DNA of 4,100 nt, from NCBI RefSeq assembly GCF_000851005.1, contig NC_004175.1. One strand, given 5' to 3'. Shown here one piece after another: positions 1 to 4,096 of this stretch (positions within the stretch are counted from its first letter, which is position 1; every line of letters starts with the position of its first letter). A program made the position numbers and the translations under genes. The notes below the pieces were generated by a model. That model saw only the letters and a program-made list of their open reading frames with translations. It was not told the origin of the DNA and ran no database searches. This DNA comes from Pseudomonas phage phi12. Its lineage: Viruses > Duplornaviricota > Vidaverviricetes > Mindivirales.

Positions 1-106
1 GAATTAATTAAATTTTATCTGCCTAGAAGATAGTTATCGGCCCTGACCAGGTACGAGGCGAATCTAGCAACTCTGGATAATACCCGGAGGGGACGCTCGG
101 CTTTAG

Positions 107-123
107 TGCACGAGGCCCGTGCA
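107..123 (+). promoter_or_regulatory. Stem-loop in leader (candidate pac element)
   Basis: TGCACG at 107-112 is perfectly complementary to CGTGCA at 118-123, giving a 6-bp stem with the 5-base loop AGGCC. It lies in the leader where cystovirus pac stem-loops are found. An alternative pairing of CTCG (96-99) with CGAG (111-114) would compete with it. The function is inferred from position. Confidence 0.55.
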
Positions 124-127
124 ATTA

Positions 128-151
128 GCACCGCGGTCAATAAACTGGTGC
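128..151 (+). promoter_or_regulatory. Second stem-loop in leader (candidate pac element)
   Basis: GCACC at 128-132 pairs with GGTGC at 147-151 around a 14-base loop. The loop side overlaps an 8-base palindrome, ACCGCGGT (130-137), which could also pair between two RNA copies. It starts five bases after the first stem-loop and ends 20 bases before the Shine-Dalgarno site of the first gene. Whether the pairing is used is untested. Confidence 0.4.
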
Positions 152-171
152 GACAAACCATCCCATCTATT

Positions 172-176
172 AGGAG
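172..176 (+). promoter_or_regulatory. Shine-Dalgarno site of the first gene
   Basis: AGGAG lies seven bases before the ATG at 184. It favours this ATG over the upstream in-frame GTG at 106, which has no comparable site and lies inside a leader hairpin. It is the best-placed ribosome site in the window and is likely the main entry point for the small membrane protein genes. Confidence 0.8.
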
Positions 177-183
177 TTCCAAC

Positions 184-315
184 ATGGATAAGATCCTGAA
201 TCCGGTGCTTGCGCCGTTTTCCTCCGATCGCGCCTCGAAGACCTCTCCGGCCGGCATCGCCGTCGCCTACGGACTCATTGGTCTGTTGGTTGGTGTGCTC
301 GTCCTGAAAGACTAA
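184..315 (+). CDS. Small single-span membrane protein (43 aa), first gene of the segment
   Basis: The protein has a polar N-terminal half (residues 1-22) and one hydrophobic span at about residues 23-41, ending in LKD. The span is glycine-spaced (G30, G33, G37), which suits tight helix packing. The ATG is chosen because of the AGGAG site seven bases upstream. In phi6 the first M gene, 10, encodes a 42-residue membrane protein connected with lysis, so position, length and membrane character make this a candidate P10 equivalent. Sequence homology cannot be shown from here, and either of the next two small genes could instead be the functional equivalent. The span contains the motif YGLIG (29-33), also present in the next protein. 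Confidence 0.8.
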   Translation: MDKILNPVLAPFSSDRASKTSPAGIAVAYGLIGLLVGVLVLKD

Positions 316-325
316 GGCATGAACG

Positions 326-535
326 GTGGCCAATCGCAAGGATCCCTGGCCCAACAGAATCAGAACACTCGGCGTTTCCATCGGGTTTCTGTTCCTCTCT
401 TACGGCTGTGGGATTCTCTCCACCGACGCGTGCGCAGTTCTGTCACCGGTTGCGGTAAAGGTCAAATCATCGATAGCTTTGCTGTGTACATACGGACTGA
501 TAGGCTACGGCATCGCGTCGCTCATCCACGTGTGA
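326..535 (+). CDS. Small two-span membrane protein (69 aa), GTG start
   Basis: I do not recognise a named family. The protein has a short basic N-terminus (about residues 1-13), a first hydrophobic segment at about 15-31, a central loop with a KVK motif, and a second hydrophobic segment at about 49-67. Cysteines lie at 28, 36 and 54. The GTG start is preferred because TAAGG (313-317, overlapping the previous stop codon) lies eight bases upstream. A competing ATG at 319 in another frame is only one base from that site, and its product is arginine-rich and not membrane-like. The second span carries YGLIG (56-60), shared with the preceding protein. It is likely a minor envelope or lysis-related protein, by context only. 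Confidence 0.7.
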   Translation: MANRKDPWPNRIRTLGVSIGFLFLSYGCGILSTDACAVLSPVAVKVKSSIALLCTYGLIGYGIASLIHV

Positions 536-538
536 GGT
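534..538 (+). promoter_or_regulatory. Shine-Dalgarno site of the 45-aa gene
   Basis: GAGGT overlaps the TGA stop of the preceding gene and lies six bases before the ATG at 545. It supports the small ORF that follows as a real gene although it is only 45 codons long. Confidence 0.65.
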
Positions 539-544
539 AATCGC

Positions 545-682
545 ATGAAATTCAACCGTAAAGGGGTCCTCTCGCTGGTGGGAGCCGCTTGTCTGGTGAT
601 CGCCGGGTTGGTAACTCACAACCCCGCCCTCATCGCGACTGGCGTTTCCACCGCCACCGAAGCGGTCCAAACGGCCCAGTAA
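545..682 (+). CDS. Small single-span membrane protein (45 aa)
   Basis: The protein starts with a basic MKFNRKG segment, followed by a hydrophobic span at about residues 8-23 and a polar, Ala/Thr-rich C-terminus. Evidence for a real gene is the well-placed GAGGT site six bases upstream, the tight fit between its neighbours, and its stop codon overlapping the next ATG as TAATG. The N-terminus resembles a signal peptide, but no clear cleavage site is seen and the Cys at 16 is not in a good lipobox. A small inner- or viral-membrane protein is the simplest reading. It could be a minor envelope protein made in fixed ratio with the downstream membrane protein through coupling. Its function is unknown. 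Confidence 0.72.
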   Translation: MKFNRKGVLSLVGAACLVIAGLVTHNPALIATGVSTATEAVQTAQ

Positions 683-1410
683 TGGGTTTCTTCAAGTCAA
701 TCAAGAAGGCGATCAAGTCGGTAGTCAAGGCTGTGGTCAAGGTAGTGAAAGCGGTAGTGAAAGCTATCGTTTCCGTGATCAAAGCTGTAGTGAAGCTGAT
801 CAAGAAGATTGTTTCTGTGATCCTGGATTTCATATCCAAGATATTCAGTAATATAGGAGTGATCCTGCTCCTCATCCTTTTGGTCATCTTCGCATGGTTC
901 CTGTTTCCTGCGTTCGCCGCGTTCCTTCAGTCCGCATGGGCGTGGATCGTCAACATCTTCTCCACCGGCTGGGCATGGGTGGTTAAGACCGCAGGAGCTG
1001 CGTGGCAGGCTATTACCAGCTTCGCAAGCACGGCGTGGGGTTACATTACCGCGGCGTGGGAGTGGATTGCTGGTGCCGTCGGTTTCATCTGGAAAGGCTT
1101 ATCCGGCGCCGCAGATGCGGTGTGGGAAGCAGCTAAAGAGTTGGGCTCGGCAGCTGGTGGCGTTTTGAGCGGTGTTTGGGACTTCATCAAGGAGAATCCC
1201 GAACTAATCGCTGGCGGCGCTGCTCTTGCATGGCTCGGCAAGGATGGCTTGATCCTAGTTGGCCTAGGTGTTGCCGCGTACTTCCTACTGAAGAGCTCTG
1301 GTTCTAAGGGTGGTGGTCGTGGTGAACAGAAGGTCGTAATCAACACAACAGGGGAAGCATATGCTCCTTCGCCGTACCGCACAGGTAGTGGTGCCCCCCG
1401 GATCGCCTAG
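682..1410 (+). CDS. P6: Large membrane protein, probable P6 (spike anchor and fusion protein), 242 aa
   Basis: In cystoviruses P6 is an integral envelope protein that anchors the P3 attachment protein and fuses the viral envelope with the host outer membrane. This gene sits directly before the attachment genes, as gene 6 does. Residues 5-53 form a Val/Lys/Ile-rich cationic amphipathic segment with lysines every 3-4 residues. Residues 59-82 are a strong membrane span. Residues 86-184 hold tryptophans at regular 11- and 7-residue steps (86, 97, 108, 119, 126, 137, 148, 166, 184). Residues 188-203 are a second span, followed by a Gly/Lys-rich tail. It is longer than phi6 P6 (about 168 aa). The start at 682 overlaps the previous stop (TAATG); an upstream in-frame start at 589 would add a non-membrane Arg/His-rich stretch and is rejected. 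Assignment is by position and character, not alignment. Confidence 0.75.
   Translation: MGFFKSIKKAIKSVVKAVVKVVKAVVKAIVSVIKAVVKLIKKIVSVILDFISKIFSNIGVILLLILLVIFAWFLFPAFAAFLQSAWAWIVNIFSTGWAWVVKTAGAAWQAITSFASTAWGYITAAWEWIAGAVGFIWKGLSGAADAVWEAAKELGSAAGGVLSGVWDFIKENPELIAGGAALAWLGKDGLILVGLGVAAYFLLKSSGSKGGGRGEQKVVINTTGEAYAPSPYRTGSGAPRIA
741..764 (+). repeat. Perfect 12-base tandem duplication in the P6 gene
   Basis: GGTAGTGAAAGC occurs twice in a row (741-752 and 753-764), encoding repeated VVKA units. Degenerate copies lie before it at 721-741, so the cationic segment looks as if it grew by small in-frame duplications. The copies are identical in wobble positions, which suggests a recent event or template slippage. 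Confidence 0.7.
1350..1357 (+). promoter_or_regulatory. Shine-Dalgarno site of gene 3a, inside the P6 gene
   Basis: The purine run AGGGGAAG lies three bases before the ATG at 1361 (five bases from its AGGGGA core) and within the coding region of P6. It gives the first attachment gene its own ribosome entry and fixes its start, so its output need not depend wholly on coupling. Confidence 0.6.
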
Positions 1411-2473
1411 CGCGATCGTAACGGGGCAGACCTTGAACGTGCTCAGGAATACCGTAGGTAGTCCTCAGTACAACAAAGGTGCTCAGCTGCTCACAGGCTG
1501 GGAAACAGAGGCCGACGGCCAGACGGTCAATGTCCAATCGTTCGAGCAAAAGTGGGGCGACAGTACCATTTCGTTCGTCGACGGCGGTCGTTTCATCGCC
1601 GAACTGAACAGCACCACGACGAGCACGACTCGTTTGCCGTGCATGCCTCGCATGATTCACGTGCCGGGCCAGTTCATCGCAAGCACATCGCCATTGGCGA
1701 TCGACATGGCCGAGGAAGAAGATCAGATGATCAACGTCCTCCGCCAGGCGGGTTTCACGGTCACCGAAAACGACTTCTGGAAACTACCGTGTTATGTCTA
1801 TCGGATGACGAATCTCACCGTGAAGAAACTGTTCGGTGACGATTTCGCTCCTCTGTTCGACTTCGCACGCATGTTCCGTCGCTACGGTCCAGGCGAACTT
1901 ATGCTGCAAGCCCTGCAGCATGATTCCGACAAACGGCATCTGATGTCGCTGTCGGATATCGTCGGCGTCAAAGTCGAATCTGCTGGCGACGAACTCGGCA
2001 CTCTGCTGGACGCGTTGGAATTGGGTTCGTTCACCGAACTGGTGAGCTTGCTCAACATGGTGAACGCCATGACCTCCATGCGTTTCGCCAAGGTGTTGAC
2101 CACCGCTAAGGACGAAGCGGGCGTCGGGATGACGCTCTACTATGCCATGATGGACGCTGCCTATCTGTGCAGTCTTCCGCTGGACATGGTGCAAGCGTTC
2201 GGTGCGGGTGACTCGACCGGCAAGGTAACGCTAAACACCTTCGAAGGCGTGGTAATTCCGCAGCTCGAGATCCAGATACGGGAGGAGGATAAGATCCATA
2301 TTCCTACTCTCCGTTCGATTACTGCAGGGGCTTACGAGTCCATGCAGAAGGCTCGGCTCCTGTACCGTATGATGCTGGTTGTGCGGTTTATGGAGTATCG
2401 CGGTTACCCGTTGACGGTGGACACTACCCTCAAATCAACTGACCGGAGGCAGTTCTTTGAACTGTTGATGTAA
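1361..2473 (+). CDS. P3a: Attachment/spike protein, probable P3a (370 aa)
   Basis: Cystovirus P3 proteins bind the host receptor: pilus in phi6, rough lipopolysaccharide in phi8- and phi12-type phages. This product has no signal peptide and no membrane span, as expected for a spike protein held by P6. Residues 1-115 look strand-rich, with a Ser/Thr run at 84-90. Residues 116-345 are rich in Leu, Met and Ala and look mostly helical, including a long stretch at 211-280. I see no enzyme motif. The first 50 bases overlap the P6 gene in another frame, and the start is supported by AGGGGA just upstream. The stop overlaps the next start as TAATG. Published electron tomography proposed that P3a and/or P3c build the six-lobed phi12 spike. 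Assignment is by gene order and size, and letters could differ in the database. Confidence 0.72.
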   Translation: MLLRRTAQVVVPPGSPSAIVTGQTLNVLRNTVGSPQYNKGAQLLTGWETEADGQTVNVQSFEQKWGDSTISFVDGGRFIAELNSTTTSTTRLPCMPRMIHVPGQFIASTSPLAIDMAEEEDQMINVLRQAGFTVTENDFWKLPCYVYRMTNLTVKKLFGDDFAPLFDFARMFRRYGPGELMLQALQHDSDKRHLMSLSDIVGVKVESAGDELGTLLDALELGSFTELVSLLNMVNAMTSMRFAKVLTTAKDEAGVGMTLYYAMMDAAYLCSLPLDMVQAFGAGDSTGKVTLNTFEGVVIPQLEIQIREEDKIHIPTLRSITAGAYESMQKARLLYRMMLVVRFMEYRGYPLTVDTTLKSTDRRQFFELLM

Positions 2474-2733
2474 TGGAGGAATTCTCCGTACCAGAAGGCC
2501 ACACGTTTCCACGTGTCGGCGAGGGCGCCGGGTTCACCCTCGCAGGCTTCGCCGCCTGTCTCACCGGCAACAAATCCACTCAGTTCACGGAGATTCGTTC
2601 CGTGTGTGGTTTTCAGGACGACGATGATCTGATGGAAGTCGTCCTCAACCCGAACGTAGTGACACGCATCTGGTTCTTCCAGGCTGCGTCGGCCTACATC
2701 CAGAAAGGCGAAGAGCATTGGACAGTCAAGTAG
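2473..2733 (+). CDS. P3b: Small P3-cluster protein, probable P3b (86 aa)
   Basis: This is a short soluble-looking protein between the two large attachment genes. It has a moderately hydrophobic stretch at 19-30, two cysteines at 29 and 45, an acidic DDDD run at 49-52, and an aromatic C-terminal part (WFF at 67-69, W at 83). No family motif is recognised. The start is the ATG in TAATG at the end of the previous gene. GGAGG at 2445-2449 is too far away (23 bases) to serve it directly, so coupled reinitiation is likely. Size and location suggest an adaptor or minor subunit of the spike. The name follows gene order in phi12-like phages from memory. Confidence 0.65.
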   Translation: MEEFSVPEGHTFPRVGEGAGFTLAGFAACLTGNKSTQFTEIRSVCGFQDDDDLMEVVLNPNVVTRIWFFQAASAYIQKGEEHWTVK

Positions 2734-3824
2734 TTCCATCGTTGCTGTCGTTGGGCGTCGGTGGACTTGCGGGTTACCAACTCGGCAAGAACTCTGTCGC
2801 TCAACCGGAGGTCGATCCGACTTCGGACGCGGCCACCATCGCCGGCTTGAACCAGCGCATCGCGCTTCTGCAGGCTCAGAGTGAGGCACAAGCGGCGCTT
2901 GTTGCAGCCATGAAGGACCAGTCAACGACCGGTCTGGCTGTGCAGGCCCAACTGCAGGCTCAGATCAATGATCTGAGTTCGAAGCTCTCTGGGCAGCAGG
3001 TCACGTTGTTCAACAACTTCCCCGCGGTATTCGGGACCGGCGACCCGGCTGTTGGTGGTTGGATCAAAGGTCGTGATGGCCTTCTGATCAACCGCGTGCT
3101 GCCGAACTTCATTCCAATGAAGTCGCTGATCACCACTGTGACCGGTTACGATAAGACGTGGGCGACCACTTCTATCGCTATCTCGGACATCACGACGAAG
3201 TTGGCGGCGTGGCCGATCACTATCGGCCGTTCCGTGAACAACACCCTGCGTGTGTCTCACTTCAACGGCATCTTCGGGTCGATGGCGACCATCCTCAACT
3301 TCGCTGAGGAAGTGGCCGACGATCCGGACTTTACGTGTTCCGCGTCGATCTACGACAATGGCACCTATCACGCCTCGTGTTTGGCAATTCCGATCGGTCG
3401 TAACTCGTTGATGCTGCTTCCTGGCACCATCGTGAACGTTCCGAGCGGCTACAACTACGAGGACTGGAACGCCAACATGCTGAAGGACTGCACACGGGCA
3501 GCTGCGTCGGGTGGCATTGCTATTCCGACTCTGGCACAGCGTGGGTCGTACATCAGCGGTCGTCAGGGTATCACCCTGCAGTTGAGTCACCGTACGGCGC
3601 GCAGCCTGACGCTGCGCAGCTGGAACATTGTGGCGCATCCACTGGCGCAATGGCAAGAGACGTGGCGTATGAACCTGACCGATCTGGGGGACACCAACTC
3701 CCGTCGCCAAGGGGCAACCAGCGTAGTCACCCGGATGAACACCAGCCTCACGCCGAAGTTCTTCCGTCCGAACGATCAAGGTGATTACGACACTGTCGAC
3801 GTCACCCAATCGTCGTACATGTAA
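2718..3824 (+). CDS. P3c: Attachment/spike protein, probable P3c (368 aa), TTG start
   Basis: The N-terminus (residues 5-23) is hydrophobic with a glycine-zipper pattern (G13, G15, G16, G19), fit for a membrane or helix-packing anchor. Residues 37-96 form a Gln/Ala-rich predicted coiled coil with hydrophobic residues at 3-4 spacing (41, 44, 48, 51; later 75, 79, 83, 86, 90). From about residue 97 to the end the protein is strand-rich, with cysteines at 207, 221 and 258. Anchor, stalk and beta-rich head is a typical plan for a receptor-binding fibre. TTG at 2718 is the best start: AAGG lies nine bases upstream, it overlaps gene 3b by 16 bases, and it keeps the hydrophobic anchor. No ATG occurs before residue 65. 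Function and name are inferred from context. Confidence 0.72.
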   Translation: MDSQVVPSLLSLGVGGLAGYQLGKNSVAQPEVDPTSDAATIAGLNQRIALLQAQSEAQAALVAAMKDQSTTGLAVQAQLQAQINDLSSKLSGQQVTLFNNFPAVFGTGDPAVGGWIKGRDGLLINRVLPNFIPMKSLITTVTGYDKTWATTSIAISDITTKLAAWPITIGRSVNNTLRVSHFNGIFGSMATILNFAEEVADDPDFTCSASIYDNGTYHASCLAIPIGRNSLMLLPGTIVNVPSGYNYEDWNANMLKDCTRAAASGGIAIPTLAQRGSYISGRQGITLQLSHRTARSLTLRSWNIVAHPLAQWQETWRMNLTDLGDTNSRRQGATSVVTRMNTSLTPKFFRPNDQGDYDTVDVTQSSYM

Positions 3825-4018
3825 TGCTGACCGATACGGAGGTGGAGTGGCGTGATGCGTTGGTGGCCAAAGGCTGTCCACGTACCGGTGCCAACGCGCT
3901 TGTGTTGGCCGGCATCCGCACTATGGAGTGCGTCAAACATCATTCTCTGGATGGCATCCAGGGTGTCCATGGTGTTGGGCCGCAGACCATGAAATGGGTG
4001 TTGGAACAACGTATCTAA
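3824..4018 (+). CDS. 64-aa protein resembling the RNA polymerase alpha C-terminal (helix-hairpin-helix) domain; last gene
   Basis: By position this is the counterpart of phi6 gene 13, whose product is a minor membrane protein of 72 residues, but this protein has no membrane span. Residues 22-59 align without gaps to my recollection of the E. coli RpoA C-terminal domain: the AN pair at 23-24, Ile at 31, then GVG at 50-52 followed by PQT. The match places N24 at RpoA N268 and G52 at G296, both in its DNA-binding surface, while R265 and K298 are not conserved. The GVHGVGPQT hairpin is also like general helix-hairpin-helix motifs that bind nucleic-acid backbones. The start is the ATG of TAATG with no clear Shine-Dalgarno site. 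A true homologue and a chance likeness of a common small fold are both possible. Confidence 0.7.
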   Translation: MLTDTEVEWRDALVAKGCPRTGANALVLAGIRTMECVKHHSLDGIQGVHGVGPQTMKWVLEQRI

Positions 4019-4030
4019 GGCTACATTGGC

Positions 4031-4051
4031 CCCTGGGGGAGCGACCTAGGG
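4031..4051 (+). promoter_or_regulatory. 3' end hairpin 1
   Basis: CCCT (4031-4034) pairs with AGGG (4048-4051). After a one-base bulge at 4047, GG (4035-4036) can pair with CC (4045-4046), leaving an 8-base loop. It is the weakest of the three because of the bulge and alternative CCCC/GGGG pairings. Confidence 0.4.
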
Positions 4052-4053
4052 TG

Positions 4054-4067
4054 AGAGAGGAATCTCT
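4054..4067 (+). promoter_or_regulatory. 3' end hairpin 2 with GNRA tetraloop
   Basis: AGAGA (4054-4058) pairs perfectly with TCTCT (4063-4067) and closes the tetraloop GGAA, a GNRA-class loop known for extra stability and tertiary contacts. Confidence 0.6.
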
Positions 4068-4078
4068 ATAAATATTCC

Positions 4079-4096
4079 GAGCCGCTAACGCGGCTC
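4079..4096 (+). promoter_or_regulatory. 3' terminal hairpin with UAAC tetraloop
   Basis: GAGCCGC (4079-4085) pairs perfectly with GCGGCTC (4090-4096) around the loop TAAC. UMAC-class tetraloops (UAAC in RNA) fold like GNRA loops. Only CTCC follows, so there is no U-tract as in an intrinsic terminator. This fits a structured RNA genome end better than a bacterial transcription stop. Confidence 0.75.

Larger units (their letters stand above)
1..183 (+). promoter_or_regulatory. 5' non-coding leader, likely packaging (pac) and replication region
   Basis: No ORF with a plausible start and ribosome site is visible before position 184. The first 17 bases are almost all A and T, and the rest is more GC-rich with several inverted repeats. 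In cystoviruses the 5' terminal bases are conserved among the three segments, and the next roughly 200 bases hold the segment-specific pac signal read by the procapsid protein P1. The role here is inferred from that family rule. An imperfectly placed direct repeat, ACGAGGC, occurs at 53-59 and 110-116; the second copy lies in a hairpin loop region. Confidence 0.65.

Noticed and set aside
1-40. Bacterial promoter in the AT-rich first bases
   Set aside because: No convincing -35/-10 pair is seen, and transcription in this type of genome is done by the viral RNA polymerase starting at the terminal base.
106-183. N-terminal extension of the first gene from GTG 106
   Set aside because: The start lies inside a leader hairpin with no Shine-Dalgarno site, whereas ATG 184 has AGGAG at ideal spacing.
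319-540. Plus-strand ORF of 73 codons starting at ATG 319
   Set aside because: Its start is one base from the purine site, too close for use, and its product is an Arg-rich, non-membrane sequence. The GTG at 326 in another frame gives correct spacing and a two-span membrane protein.
545-595. Lipoprotein signal in the 45-aa protein
   Set aside because: The residues before Cys16 are VGAA, lacking the usual Leu/Ile/Val at the third position before the cysteine, and hydrophobic residues continue after it as in a membrane span.
589-681. Upstream start for the P6-like protein at 589
   Set aside because: It would add an Arg/His-rich stretch that overlaps the 45-aa gene in another frame. The ATG at 682 begins exactly at the TAATG junction and at the amphipathic segment.
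1552-1839. Plus-strand ORF of 95 codons inside gene 3a
   Set aside because: It is His/Arg-rich, has no ribosome site and is fully nested in a credible gene; it is likely a shadow frame.
2404-2925. Minus-strand ORF of 173 codons across the 3a/3b/3c junctions
   Set aside because: It is opposite well-supported genes, low in coherent hydrophobic pattern, and on the non-coding strand of an RNA genome.
2922-3881. Long minus-strand ORF of 319 codons
   Set aside because: It lies opposite P3c, is rich in Arg, His and Val with no domain pattern, and has no ribosome site. It is a shadow of the codon bias of the real gene, and cystoviruses translate plus strands only.
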